54,873 bases of DNA, taken from NCBI GenBank assembly GCA_026387575.1, contig JAPLLK010000048.1, positions 1-54,873 of the forward strand, written 5' to 3'. Shown here piece by piece: positions 8,469 to 18,869 of this stretch; within the stretch, counting starts at the first letter, position 1, and each line of letters begins with the position of its first letter. Position numbers and translations under genes: made by a program. Source of the DNA: Nitrospirota bacterium (GTDB lineage Bacteria > Nitrospirota > Thermodesulfovibrionia > Thermodesulfovibrionales > UBA1546). The notes under the pieces are model-generated. The model was not told the DNA's origin. It saw only the letters and a program-made list of their open reading frames with translations, and did no database searches.

Positions 8469-9014
8469 TTATCGTATAGGCAGTTCTTTCTCTATCGCCT
8501 CTAACTGCTCTATCTTTTCCTGACAGTCCTTGCAATAAATTGCGAATTGAAGAATCTTTAGCCTTTCTTCGCTTATCTTGCCGCCGCAGTCCTCGCAGAT
8601 TCCATAAGTTCCCTCTTGAAGCTTTCCAAGTGCTGCGTCTATCTTTACCATTACTTCTCTGTGCGTGCCGAGCTGCCTCAGGCTTACGTCCTCTGAAAGA
8701 TCAACTACAGACCAGTCGCCGTCATCAAGGGCAGTGTCAACAAGCTGCCTTGTTTCGCCTTTTATGTATTTGGATATCTCAATCTTTGCCTCTTTAACAA
8801 TCTGTTCTCTTTTTTGAATCAGAAGTTTTCTTAATGCCTCTGCCTGCTTTGATGCTGCGCTTGCATTCTTTGCTTTTACAGATTTCTTGGTTTTAGCAGA
8901 AGGTCTGGACGCTTTTTTCTTTGCAGTTTTTTTCTGTTCAGGCTTTAAAATCTTTTGTTGCTGCTTCTTAACCTTCTTCTTGGCTTTATTTTTTGGATTT
9001 TTCTTTGTAGCCAT
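8469..9014 (-). CDS. DksA/TraR-family zinc-finger protein with long lysine-rich N-terminus
   Basis: The first roughly 55 residues are almost all Lys/Ala/Ser (KKNPKNKAKKKVKKQQQ), followed by a coiled-coil region and a C4 zinc finger: CEDCGGKIS...CKDCQEKIE. The finger and the LGTHREVMVKIDAALGKLQEGTYG stretch are typical of the DksA/TraR family, which binds RNA polymerase or is of unknown role in many phyla. It ends the rpsB operon; its ATG overlaps the stop of the 53-residue ORF upstream (TAATG), so it is likely translationally coupled. The basic tail could bind nucleic acid. Confidence 0.85.
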   Translation of the reverse strand: MATKKNPKNKAKKKVKKQQQKILKPEQKKTAKKKASRPSAKTKKSVKAKNASAASKQAEALRKLLIQKREQIVKEAKIEISKYIKGETRQLVDTALDDGDWSVVDLSEDVSLRQLGTHREVMVKIDAALGKLQEGTYGICEDCGGKISEERLKILQFAIYCKDCQEKIEQLEAIEKELPIR

Positions 9015-9175
9015 TATTTTACCTCTTGCGGTTTTTCTGTGGTTTCTGCCTTGCCTTCTTCTTTAAAAACCTCTATAATGCTTCTCACGCTTACCCCTGC
9101 CTTTTGAAGAGCCTTCTGGATATCAGGCAGTTTCGCATCAACGATTTTAAGCATAAAGTTACCGTTAACTGCCAT
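9014..9175 (-). CDS. Small conserved-looking ORF (53 aa) between frr and the DksA-like gene
   Basis: This ORF is below the track's length cut. It begins MAVNGNFMLK and reads 53 codons with a good GGAGG ahead of the ATG; its stop shares one base with the next gene's ATG. The sequence is one helical block (LPDIQKALQKAGVSVRSIIEVF) with an acidic, Lys-rich tail. I recognise no family. Tight coupling on both sides in a translation operon argues that it is really expressed. Confidence 0.7.
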   Translation of the reverse strand: MAVNGNFMLKIVDAKLPDIQKALQKAGVSVRSIIEVFKEEGKAETTEKPQEVK

Positions 9176-9176
9176 C

Positions 9177-10461
<1,285 letters not shown>

Positions 10462-11064
10462 CTATTGTTTTTCACCAAGCTGGAATCTAACAAACCGCCT
10501 TATCACAATATTTTCTCCGAGTTTTGCTATCTTCTCAGTGACGAGTTCTTTTATCTTCAATTTCTGTTCAGGGTCTTTTACAAAGGCCTGTTCAAGAAGA
10601 CACATATCGCTGAAAAATTTATCAAGCTTCCCCACAACTATCTTCTCTACAACTTGAGGAGGCTTGTTTGCTACCTGTGCCCTGTATATATCCTTCTCTC
10701 TTTCTATGACATCATGGGGCACATCTTCATGTGAGAGGTAAGAAGGATTTGCAGCGGCTATATGCAGGGCAATATCCTTAACAAGCCCCTTGAAATCATC
10801 TGTTTTCGCAACAAAATCCGTCTCACAGTTTACCTCTAAAAGAACGCCTATTTTATCCATATGTATATATGAACTAACAAGCCCTTCTGATGCGCTCCTG
10901 CTGGCTTTTTTAGCAGCAGAAGCAAGGCCTTTCTGCCTGAGACAATCTATCGCCTTCTCAAAATCGCCATTGCTTTCGGTAAGCGCCTTTTTGCACTCCA
11001 TCATGCCTGCGCCTGTTTTCTCCCTGAGTTCTTTTACCCTGTCGGCTGAAATAGTCGTCATCAT
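10462..11064 (-). CDS. tsf: Elongation factor Ts
   Basis: EF-Ts is the nucleotide exchange factor for EF-Tu. The N-terminal UBA-like domain ([19 protein letters not shown]) and the core motif [12 protein letters not shown] are clear. At 200 residues it is the short form common in many phyla, lacking the long second core subdomain of E. coli EF-Ts. Its start overlaps the rpsB stop by 4 bases. Confidence 0.97.
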   Translation of the reverse strand: MMTTISADRVKELREKTGAGMMECKKALTESNGDFEKAIDCLRQKGLASAAKKASRSASEGLVSSYIHMDKIGVLLEVNCETDFVAKTDDFKGLVKDIALHIAAANPSYLSHEDVPHDVIEREKDIYRAQVANKPPQVVEKIVVGKLDKFFSDMCLLEQAFVKDPEQKLKIKELVTEKIAKLGENIVIRRFVRFQLGEKQ

Positions 11065-11837
11065 TTTATCTCCTTCACCTCTGCTTCAGCCTGTTCCTCC
11101 TGATGCACTTTTTCCTCTACCGCAGCTTTTTCTGTTTCTTCAGCCATGCTCTTTGACAATGTCTCCCTGCCTTCAAGCACTGCGTCTGCCATCTTCGCAG
11201 CCAGAAGTTTTATTGCCCTGATAGCATCATCATTGCCGGGGATAACATGGTCAATCTCATCAGGATCACAGTTTGTGTCAACAACACCGACTACCGGGAT
11301 GGAAAGCTTTCTCGCTTCTGCTACAGCGATGCGCTCTTTTTTGGGGTCTATAACAAATACGGCGGAAGGGATGCTCGTCATCTCCTTTATGCCGCTGAGG
11401 TTTTTTTCGAGTTTGCCTCGCTCCTTTTCAAGTTCAGCGACCTCCTTCTTGGGAAGAAGATCATATGTGCCGTCTGTTTTCATAGTCTCTATCTGCTTGA
11501 GTCTTTCTATGCTCTTTTTTATTGTTAAAAAATTAGTAAGCATACCGCCGAGCCATCTCTGATTTACAAAGAAGGCCCCTGCCCTCTTTGCCTCTTCGTA
11601 TACAGCATCCTGCGCCTGTTTCTTTGTGCCGATGAAAAGAACGGTTCCGTTGCCTGCAGCAACCTTCTTAACAAAATTATACGCATCCTCAAGCCCCTTC
11701 ATCGTTTTCTGAAGGTCAATGATGTAGATGCCGTTCCTCTCCCCGAAGATATATTTTTTCATCTTGGGGTTCCAACGCTTCACCTGATGCCCGAAATGGA
11801 CACCGGCTTCAAGAAGTTCTTTCATTGATGCTACCAT
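11061..11837 (-). CDS. rpsB: 30S ribosomal protein S2
   Basis: S2 joins the small subunit late and helps S1 bind. Motifs are [57 protein letters not shown] and [11 protein letters not shown]. It carries a Glu-rich C-terminal tail. It leads the minus-strand operon rpsB-tsf-pyrH-frr-53aa-dksA-like. Confidence 0.98.
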   Translation of the reverse strand: MVASMKELLEAGVHFGHQVKRWNPKMKKYIFGERNGIYIIDLQKTMKGLEDAYNFVKKVAAGNGTVLFIGTKKQAQDAVYEEAKRAGAFFVNQRWLGGMLTNFLTIKKSIERLKQIETMKTDGTYDLLPKKEVAELEKERGKLEKNLSGIKEMTSIPSAVFVIDPKKERIAVAEARKLSIPVVGVVDTNCDPDEIDHVIPGNDDAIRAIKLLAAKMADAVLEGRETLSKSMAEETEKAAVEEKVHQEEQAEAEVKEIK

Positions 11838-11908
11838 TTTTATCCTCCTCTGGTTTTTCCTCCGCCTTTTCCCCTATACCCATACGGGACCACATAGAGC
11901 GAGGTATC

Positions 11909-11937
11909 AGCCTAACATAAAAGGTATTTTTTTTCAA
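11909..11937 (-). promoter_or_regulatory. Candidate promoter of the rpsB operon
   Basis: On the minus strand TTGAAA (11937-11932) and TAGGCT (11914-11909) are 17 bases apart. The roughly 70-base leader to the rpsB ATG contains a short CCC/GGG hairpin. Autogenous S2 leader control is possible but not demonstrable here. Confidence 0.4.
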
Positions 11938-11962
11938 GAGGACGAATTAAACTCAATAAGCA

Positions 11963-11990
11963 TTGCAAATTAATACCAAAATAATATAGA
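11963..11990 (+). promoter_or_regulatory. Candidate sigma70 promoter for the proline-rich lipoprotein
   Basis: TTGCAA (11963-11968), a 16-base spacer and TATAGA (11985-11990) precede a strong AGAGGAGG ribosome-binding site ahead of the ATG at 12034. Confidence 0.5.
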
Positions 11991-12033
11991 TTAACATGTG
12001 CATAAGTCTTTAAAAGAGGAGGCAATATAAATT

Positions 12034-12702
12034 ATGAAAAAGTTTTTGACCTTTATAATTTCTTTATTGGTTGTTGTAATATTTATCCTTCCAGCAGGAT
12101 GTAAAAAAGCTGAAGAGCCAAGCAAAGCTCCCGTTCCTGCACCCGCACCGCCGCCTGTCCCGGAGCAAAAACCCGCTGAAGCTCCTGCACCTGTTCCTGG
12201 GAAAAAAGCAACCGAGGCACCAGCACCCTCACCTAAAAAGAAACCTTCCGAGACCCCTGTTACCAAACAGAAAGCCCAAGAGCCAAGCAAAGTTCCAGCT
12301 CCTGCACCTGTTCCTGAAAAAAAGACGACCGAGGCACCAACGCCTCCGCCTAAAACAGAGCCTGAAGAAGATAGTATTTATATAGCTCAATCTACAACTA
12401 CTGAATCTGATGGCTTAATATGCATGGTGGGAAGCGACCAGGCAAAGATCACCACAGCAGCAATAGATGATGCCAAGCATAGAGCAGTCAAGCAGGTGAT
12501 AACTAATATCAATACACAAACCAAGGGCTCTGAACTTAAGAAAGCCCTTGTATCTGCATATACAAATTCCACCGTAGGGCATGTCTGGATACTTCAAAGA
12601 ACATGTTATAATGATGATGTGAAGGGACTGTGCTGTAAAGTGAGGCTTAAAGCTGAGGTCGTCCCTGATATTGAGAAGATAAAAAAACTAATGAAAGAGT
12701 AA
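12034..12702 (+). CDS. Proline-rich lipoprotein of unknown function
   Basis: The 222-residue protein has a lipoprotein signal ending LPAGC. Residues about 25-115 are a repetitive Pro/Ala/Lys/Glu tether (APAPVPGKK, APSPKKK, APVPEKK). The C-terminal 100 residues are a small domain with four cysteines (ICMVG, RTCYND, GLCCKV) that I cannot assign. The tether probably spans periplasm or outer leaflet. The first residues after the lipobox (CKKAEEP, then EQKPAE) nearly match the cyclophilin lipoprotein at 594, as if a common leader was reused. It converges on the WD40-caspase gene with a 25-base gap. Confidence 0.75.
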   Translation: MKKFLTFIISLLVVVIFILPAGCKKAEEPSKAPVPAPAPPPVPEQKPAEAPAPVPGKKATEAPAPSPKKKPSETPVTKQKAQEPSKVPAPAPVPEKKTTEAPTPPPKTEPEEDSIYIAQSTTTESDGLICMVGSDQAKITTAAIDDAKHRAVKQVITNINTQTKGSELKKALVSAYTNSTVGHVWILQRTCYNDDVKGLCCKVRLKAEVVPDIEKIKKLMKE

Positions 12703-12717
12703 AAAGCCGGAAGGGCT
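12701..12717 (-). terminator. Weak intrinsic terminator after the WD40-caspase gene
   Basis: On the minus strand AGCC, a five-base loop, GGCT and then five T residues lie just after the WD40-caspase stop codon. The stem is only four base pairs, so termination strength is doubtful. Confidence 0.35.
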
Positions 12718-12727
12718 GAAGCATTCT

Positions 12728-15700
12728 TTAACGGATTACATACACTGAGACATCCTTGCCGAAATCGTTTATCACAGGCGTCTGGCTATGTCCGGTCTCT
12801 TTCGAGTACTTCACTGTCTGCTCCCTGGCGTAGGCTCCGAGTTCATAGATGCTGACCTTACCGTCCTTGTTCGTGTCAGTATTGTTGTTGTTATTGAGAC
12901 CCTCAAGCAGAGTATAGGTGAACATCCCGTTCTTACCTTTGTAACCGTCTAATGCCTCTTCAGTGGAGCTTGCCGAAGCAAACATATGCAGCCCCATGTT
13001 TCTTGCTAATACCGTCATACGCGCATCATAGAGCCCGCTGACAAAGTTGTCCAATCCTCCGGCATGACAAGTATCCAGGATAAATATTTGTGTCAGGGCC
13101 TTCATGTTCTTGGAGATTTCCATGATCTCATTGGAGTTGATAACGTTACTACCGCTTAAGTTTCCGTCATAATCATGGGTGACGATGGAATAGAGACCCG
13201 ACTGAAGGACACCGTGGCTGGCAATGAACAGAACAAAGACATCCATAGGCTTGATTGTTTGGGAAATGATGGACTTGTATTCGTCTATACCTACCGATAG
13301 TACGTAGAGGTGAGAATCCTCGGGCTTGAGGGTTGATTTAAAGGTTGCCGTCTTGAGAATGCTCTGGACGGTATTGTTCCTGTTGAAAGCGGCAAGGCTG
13401 ATATCGTTATCTCCTGATATGGCATCTACGGTAATCGTACCTTCGTAAATATCACCTTTGGGCGTAGATTCGATGGGGCTCAACTTTTTGTCTTTTCTGG
13501 ACACGATAACTACACTGCGCAATTCATCTTTTATGGCTCTTGTATTAAAGGCAAGAAGTGTTGCCGTTCCTGTTGGTGCTGTCTTTGCCTGCCGGTAAAA
13601 ACCATCGGACTGGATAAGCTTGCCATTATGGAAAAGTCTGACTTCACCGATCCCGCCACCGCTGCTCGCTATTTTGTACTTGATGTTGACTTTACTATCC
13701 GAAGATTCTGAGAAAACCGTAACGAATTCCACAGAGGGCGGAGGATTCTTCAATGCCTCTTCCAGATTTGTAGAGGCTAATGTAGTGATATCTTCCCCTT
13801 TCAGCTTAGCTTCCACAATATCAGGGCGATAAAAAACATCATAAAACTGATCCAATCCGAAGACCCGGTTGCCCAGCCTTACATTCAAATGAGCCGGGCC
13901 GTTCTTTGAGGCGTTGAAGTAACCTTCGGGGGTAATAACAACCCATTCGCCGTCTTTAAAGCCAACCATCATACAAATCTCTTTACCTGTAGCTGTATTC
14001 CATATCTTTGTTGTCCCGCCCTCACCCCCTGACAGCGCATACCGGCCATCAGGGCTGAAGACGACGGAGGTTATGCGGTCTGCATGCCCGTGAAATGTCC
14101 TCACCTCCTTGCCTGTAGAAACTTCCCACAGTTTAACGGCACTATCCCAACCCCCTGACAGGGCATACCGGCCATCAGGGCTGAAGGCAAAAGAGGTAAC
14201 CCACCATGCATGCCCTTTAAACCTCCTCAACTCTTTGCCAGTATGCACGTCCCAAAGCTTAATCGTGTAATCTTTTCCACCTCCCACCACCGTGTAATCC
14301 TCACCTCCGGAAGACAGCGCATACCGGCCGTCAGGGCTGAAGGCAACATGGAAAGAAGGCCTCTCAAACCTCTTAACCTCCTTGCCCGTAGAAACATCCC
14401 ATAGCTTAATATTATAGCGGGTTCCTGAAAGTGCATACCGGCCATCGGAGCTGAAGGCCACAGATCGAACCGCGCCCGGCTCTCCCTGAAACGTCTTCAC
14501 TTCATTGCCCGTTGACACTTCCCAGAGTTTAATAGTGTTGTTATTATTTCCCCTGAAAGTTTCTCCGCCTCCCGACAACACGTACTTTCCATCAGGGCTG
14601 AAAGTGACTGAATAAACAGAGTCTGGATGCCCCGTGAATATCCTCACCTCTCTGCCAGTAGAAATTTCCCAGAGCTTAATGGTTTTATCCGTACTTCCCG
14701 ACAACGCATACTTGCTATCAGGGCTGAAGTTGACGGAGTTAACCCAACGTGAATGCCCCTTTATAGATCTCACCTGCCGGCCGGTTGAGATATCCCAAAG
14801 CTTAATAGTTTCATCCCTGCCCCCTGATAGCGCATACTTGCCATCAGGGCTGAGGGCGACAGAGATAATCTCGTCTGAATACCCCTGAAACCTCCTCGCC
14901 TCTTTGCCGGTAGAAAGATCCCAAAGCCTGATAGTTTTATCGAACAAATCAGTACCTTTCCACAATGCATACCGGCCGTCAGGGCTGAAGGCGACCGGGG
15001 AAGATCCTATTAGTTTCACCACCTCTTTGCCCGAAGATACTTCCCAAAACCTGATGATGCCATCGCCACCGATGAGATTGCTGCCCGAAAGCACATACCG
15101 GCCGTTAGGGCTGAAGGCGACTGACCTAACATCGGATGTATGTCCCTCAAACCTCCTCACTTCCCTGCCGGTTGACACGTCCCAAAGCTTAACTGTTTTG
15201 TCCCAACCTCCCGAGAGCGCATACTTGCCATCAGGGCTGAAGGCAACGGAGAACGAATGCCCCCCAAACCTCCTCACCTCCTTGCCCGTAGAAACATCCC
15301 AAAGTTTAATTCCCTCCTCACTTCCCGAAAGCGCATATTTGCCATCAGGGCTAAAGGCGAGAGAATAGACACGCCATGACTGCCCCCAGAATACTCTTTT
15401 TACCCTCCTGCCCGTAGATACTTCCCAAAGTTTAATGTCCCCGCCTCCCGACAACACATACTGTCCATCAGGGCTAAAGGCCACGCAGGTAACCTCGTCC
15501 GAATGCCCCTGAAATGTCCTCACCTCCCTACCTGTAGAGACATCCCAAAACTTAATGGTTTTATCCGTACTTCCCGATACCGCATAACGGCCATCGGGGC
15601 TGAAGGCAACGGAGTTAACAAAGCCTGAATGCCCCTGAAATGTCCTCACCTCCCTACCGGTGGAAACATCCCAAAGTTTAATGGTTGTGTCCTGACTTCC

Positions 15701-15895
15701 CGACAGCATATATCGGCCATCAGGGCTGATAGCCATAGAGGTAATCTCGCCCGAATGCCCCATCTGCACAAAAACTTCCGGCTTTTCGTAGGCATACACT
15801 GCGCTGTTTCCTGACACAGCAATGCCAACCATTAATGTGGCTATTGCCCATGTGATAAATGTTCTATTTTGAAATATACGCATTGAGCGAAACAT
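12728..15895 (-). CDS. Secreted WD40-repeat and caspase-like (peptidase C14) protein
   Basis: A signal or anchor sequence (about residues 12-34) is followed by 14 recognisable WD40 repeats (SPDGRYALSGG...IKLWDVSTGKEV pattern), enough for two seven-bladed propellers, to about residue 640. A linker with KDGEWVVITPEGYFNAS leads to a caspase-hemoglobinase fold from about 850. The catalytic His (FIASHGV) and Cys (ILDTCHAGG) are both present. Between the first strand (YVLSVGIDEYKS) and the His strand (PMDVFVLF), the 70-80 residues usual in this fold are missing, so the p20 part looks internally deleted. Function is unknown; bacterial WD40-caspases are linked to signalling or defence. Confidence 0.85.
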   Translation of the reverse strand: MFRSMRIFQNRTFITWAIATLMVGIAVSGNSAVYAYEKPEVFVQMGHSGEITSMAISPDGRYMLSGSQDTTIKLWDVSTGREVRTFQGHSGFVNSVAFSPDGRYAVSGSTDKTIKFWDVSTGREVRTFQGHSDEVTCVAFSPDGQYVLSGGGDIKLWEVSTGRRVKRVFWGQSWRVYSLAFSPDGKYALSGSEEGIKLWDVSTGKEVRRFGGHSFSVAFSPDGKYALSGGWDKTVKLWDVSTGREVRRFEGHTSDVRSVAFSPNGRYVLSGSNLIGGDGIIRFWEVSSGKEVVKLIGSSPVAFSPDGRYALWKGTDLFDKTIRLWDLSTGKEARRFQGYSDEIISVALSPDGKYALSGGRDETIKLWDISTGRQVRSIKGHSRWVNSVNFSPDSKYALSGSTDKTIKLWEISTGREVRIFTGHPDSVYSVTFSPDGKYVLSGGGETFRGNNNNTIKLWEVSTGNEVKTFQGEPGAVRSVAFSSDGRYALSGTRYNIKLWDVSTGKEVKRFERPSFHVAFSPDGRYALSSGGEDYTVVGGGKDYTIKLWDVHTGKELRRFKGHAWWVTSFAFSPDGRYALSGGWDSAVKLWEVSTGKEVRTFHGHADRITSVVFSPDGRYALSGGEGGTTKIWNTATGKEICMMVGFKDGEWVVITPEGYFNASKNGPAHLNVRLGNRVFGLDQFYDVFYRPDIVEAKLKGEDITTLASTNLEEALKNPPPSVEFVTVFSESSDSKVNIKYKIASSGGGIGEVRLFHNGKLIQSDGFYRQAKTAPTGTATLLAFNTRAIKDELRSVVIVSRKDKKLSPIESTPKGDIYEGTITVDAISGDNDISLAAFNRNNTVQSILKTATFKSTLKPEDSHLYVLSVGIDEYKSIISQTIKPMDVFVLFIASHGVLQSGLYSIVTHDYDGNLSGSNVINSNEIMEISKNMKALTQIFILDTCHAGGLDNFVSGLYDARMTVLARNMGLHMFASASSTEEALDGYKGKNGMFTYTLLEGLNNNNNTDTNKDGKVSIYELGAYAREQTVKYSKETGHSQTPVINDFGKDVSVYVIR

Positions 15896-16011
15896 GCTTT
15901 GAGCAATCTCCTGTCGTCACGCCTCTACTTTAACACGGGTATTCTACATAGACAAAAACCAATTTAAATCTATCAAGCCAATTTAGAAATGTCCGGTTTT
16001 TATTACCCTTC

Positions 16012-17091
16012 TTATTCATGAATCTTTCTGAAGAATTTTACAGCTATAACTGCAAATACCAGAGGGACAAACCATGCCGCTATAATAGGAGGAAGTATCC
16101 CTGTATATCCCATTGAGAGGGACATTGCATGGCTGACCCAGTAAAGAAGGCTTATAAAAATGCCAATCGCAGTTGTTGCAAGCCCTCCCCCTGCTTTCCC
16201 CCTCATCGGCAGAGAAATTCCGAGCAAAACCATAAAGAAATTAACAACAGGATATGAGATCTTAGAATTCAAATCAACCAGAAGTTTCAGATTTCTGAAT
16301 CCTGCCTCCTCTAATCTCTTTGTATACCTAAAGAGTTCTTTTATGCCCATATCTTCAGGCTTCCGTATCTCTTCGGCAAACACAGAAGGAGGGCCTATGA
16401 ACGGATACTCAAGCGAGTTATAGTTTTTTATTGAGCTCTGCTCCATGTCATATACAGTCACGTTCTCAAGCACCCATTTCCCGTCAGAACCTTTGACATC
16501 AATCCATCGCGCTTCTTCAGCCTCTATTCTTTCTCTCATGCGTCCGCTGCCGACCTTGAATATGCTGATATCCTTGGAAATCTTTTCCTCCGGCATATAC
16601 AGTCCTATCTTCACTATAGAACCGTCTGCTGCCCTCAGCCACATCGTGCCTTCTTTAAATGAGAACTTCTTGCCCTTTTTCATGATTGAACTTTTAAGCT
16701 CGAATGCCCTCTTTGAAAATTCAGGGACTACCGCCTCTCCGAGGACAAAACCGAAGAGACTTAAAGCTATGCCGCCGTATAGGAAAGGCATAAACAGAGT
16801 CCTAAGACGGCCCCCTGCCGCTTTAATTGATGTTATTTCCTCTCTCCTCTTTGCCTGACTGACAACAAACAAACTGCAAAGAAGAATTGCCATCGGGAAA
16901 AGATAGAGAAGATACCGAGGGAAATTGAAAACCACATAAAGTATAAGACTTTTTATAGAAGGCTTATACGGCAGAAAGTCGTCTATCTTATCAATCAGGT
17001 CAAGAAGGCTGAATATGAGGGCAAGCCCTGCTGCAATTAAAGTTAAAACCTTAAAAAACTCCCTGAGATAATGCTTCTGGATTATCAGCAT
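16012..17091 (-). CDS. lptG: LPS export permease LptG
   Basis: LptG and LptF form the inner-membrane channel of the LptB2FG transporter that extracts lipopolysaccharide. The 359-residue protein has the YjgP/YjgQ layout: two membrane segments and an amphipathic start (IQKHYLREFFKVL), the conserved KRREEITSIKAAG coupling helix, a periplasmic beta-jellyroll (about 120-260), and three C-terminal membrane segments. It follows lptF by 2 bases, and the order and topology support LptG. No lptB is in the window. Confidence 0.88.
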   Translation of the reverse strand: MLIIQKHYLREFFKVLTLIAAGLALIFSLLDLIDKIDDFLPYKPSIKSLILYVVFNFPRYLLYLFPMAILLCSLFVVSQAKRREEITSIKAAGGRLRTLFMPFLYGGIALSLFGFVLGEAVVPEFSKRAFELKSSIMKKGKKFSFKEGTMWLRAADGSIVKIGLYMPEEKISKDISIFKVGSGRMRERIEAEEARWIDVKGSDGKWVLENVTVYDMEQSSIKNYNSLEYPFIGPPSVFAEEIRKPEDMGIKELFRYTKRLEEAGFRNLKLLVDLNSKISYPVVNFFMVLLGISLPMRGKAGGGLATTAIGIFISLLYWVSHAMSLSMGYTGILPPIIAAWFVPLVFAVIAVKFFRKIHE

Positions 17092-17093
17092 TG

Positions 17094-18173
17094 CTACCTT
17101 TTATTCTCCCTTTTAAACACACCGATTGAGAAAAGACCAAGTATAACTGTCGGGCTCCATGCTCCAATATAATGAGGTATCTTCCCTGACCTTGCAAGAT
17201 TTTCCCCGTATATGAGCAAAATATAAAAAACAGCAAATATCATAAGCCCGAGAGTAAGACCGCCAAGCCTCCCTGATTTCCCTGCAAACAGCGACAGCGG
17301 CGGGCCAAGCAGCATGAGTATCAGACATACGGAGGGCAGAGAGAGTCTCCGGTACAGTTCAAGGAAGAAAGGCACTGCCTGCTGCCGGGACAGGTTGTTA
17401 GTCTCACGGAACAGTTCAAATGGTGTAAGTTCGCTGTTTTTCCTGGCAGACTGTTCTGTGTTAAGGTTTAAGGACAGATGATACCCTGTAAAGAAGAACT
17501 CTGTTGAACTGGCCCCGCTTGCAATCTGCATATATCCGTCCTTTAAATAAAATGCGATATCAACGCCATCCACAGCGGAAATCCTGCCTTCCTTTGCAGT
17601 CACAACTTTCGGCTCTTTCTTATTCCTCTCATCATATATAAATATCTCGCGCATCCTGTCAGCCTCAGGTTTTTCTTTTACAAAAAGCACAATATCCTTA
17701 AACAAGGTGGTAAATACTCCTTCTTCTATGGCGGCAGGAGCCCTTGTCGTTATTACATTTGAAATCGTTTCCCTCAGTTTTATCATGCTGACAGGTCCAA
17801 GATAAAAGCTCACAAGCATTCCTGTGAAAAAACAGCTTAGCCCAAGAATAAATACAGGTGCAGCTATCCCCTTAAACGTCATCCCGCTTGCCCTGAGTAT
17901 TACTATCTCATTGTCGGTATTTAGTCTGCCATAGGTTAGTAGAGTTGACATTAAAAGTGACATCGGCAGTGTAAGAATCAGCATCGGCGGCTGCAGATAC
18001 AGTATTATCTTTAACATATCAAAGAGAGATGCTCCTACAACAGAAAGCAACCTGCTCAACCTGAGTATCTTTTCCATTATAAGAATAAAATTGAGAGCGA
18101 TGAGGCTTAAAAGAAATGTAAGGACAAGCTCCTTGAGCATCTCCTTGTGTATTGTATAAATCCTTATTTTCAT
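17094..18173 (-). CDS. lptF: LPS export permease LptF
   Basis: The same YjgP/YjgQ family and length as the next gene. Visible parts are the N-terminal membrane segments (IYTIHKEMLKELVLTF), the coupling helix region TDNEIVILRASG, the periplasmic domain, and the C-terminal membrane bundle with LYRRLSLPSVCLILMLLG. It is first in the two-gene lptF-lptG operon and is divergent from folE. Confidence 0.88.
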   Translation of the reverse strand: MKIRIYTIHKEMLKELVLTFLLSLIALNFILIMEKILRLSRLLSVVGASLFDMLKIILYLQPPMLILTLPMSLLMSTLLTYGRLNTDNEIVILRASGMTFKGIAAPVFILGLSCFFTGMLVSFYLGPVSMIKLRETISNVITTRAPAAIEEGVFTTLFKDIVLFVKEKPEADRMREIFIYDERNKKEPKVVTAKEGRISAVDGVDIAFYLKDGYMQIASGASSTEFFFTGYHLSLNLNTEQSARKNSELTPFELFRETNNLSRQQAVPFFLELYRRLSLPSVCLILMLLGPPLSLFAGKSGRLGGLTLGLMIFAVFYILLIYGENLARSGKIPHYIGAWSPTVILGLFSIGVFKRENKR

Positions 18174-18200
18174 TTGAGGTATTTTACCTTATTTGCGTCT

Positions 18201-18230
18201 TTGACACCAAATATTCATAAATGTTAAACT
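18201..18230 (+). promoter_or_regulatory. Candidate sigma70 promoter for folE-folD
   Basis: A perfect TTGACA (18201-18206) is followed after 17 or 18 bases by TTAAAC/TAAACT (18224-18230). It lies in the divergent lptF-folE gap, about 65 bases before the folE start. Confidence 0.55.
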
Positions 18231-18296
18231 TTAAACCCGCTCTACGAGTCATCGACTGCATTGTTTGAGGGGAAGAGAAGATAAGAGGGCGCTGAT

Positions 18297-18860
18297 TTGG
18301 ACATCAAAAAAATAGAAAAAGGGGTAAGGCTTATACTTGAAGGCATCGGCGAGGACCCTGAGCGGGCAGGGCTCAAAGACACCCCTTCCCGCGTTGCCAA
18401 GATGTATGAAGAAATATTCTCTGGGCTTGAGACTCCGACAGAGGAGATACTCAAACACATCGAGGGCGAAAGCCACGACGAGATGGTGCTTTTAAAGGAT
18501 ATCCCTTTTTATTCTGTATGCGAACACCACCTCCTGCCTTTCATAGGCAGCGCCCATGTTGCATACATACCAAGCGCCGGCAAGATAGCAGGCATCGGAG
18601 AGCTTGCAAGGGCAGTTGAAGTCCTTGCAAAGAAACCGCAGGTGCAGGAGCGTCTTACAGCACAGCTTGCAGACATGCTTATGGAAAAGCTGAAGCCCAA
18701 AGGCGCAATGGTGATTATTGATGCAGAGCATCTGTGCCTGAGCATGCGCGGATTGAAAAAACCCGGGGCAAGAACAGTAACATCAGCAGTAAGAGGGATA
18801 TTCAGGACAAAGGAATCAACACGGGAAGAACTGCTGGAACTGATAAAGAAAAGAGATTAA
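18297..18860 (+). CDS. folE: GTP cyclohydrolase I
   Basis: FolE opens GTP to dihydroneopterin triphosphate, entering folate (or queuosine) synthesis. Zinc and active-site residues are visible in [12 protein letters not shown] and in [14 protein letters not shown]-like [15 protein letters not shown], and GRARHVAYIP-type [19 protein letters not shown] is intact. The start is TTG: an in-frame TAA lies 15 bases upstream and no ATG or GTG precedes the conserved region. The 187-residue length is typical. folD follows after 9 bases. Confidence 0.96.
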   Translation: MDIKKIEKGVRLILEGIGEDPERAGLKDTPSRVAKMYEEIFSGLETPTEEILKHIEGESHDEMVLLKDIPFYSVCEHHLLPFIGSAHVAYIPSAGKIAGIGELARAVEVLAKKPQVQERLTAQLADMLMEKLKPKGAMVIIDAEHLCLSMRGLKKPGARTVTSAVRGIFRTKESTREELLELIKKRD

Positions 18861-18869
18861 GGAGGAACT

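Noticed and set aside
11838-11908. Possible S2 autoregulatory leader
   Set aside because: Only a short CCC/GGG hairpin is visible; no known leader motif could be matched by eye.
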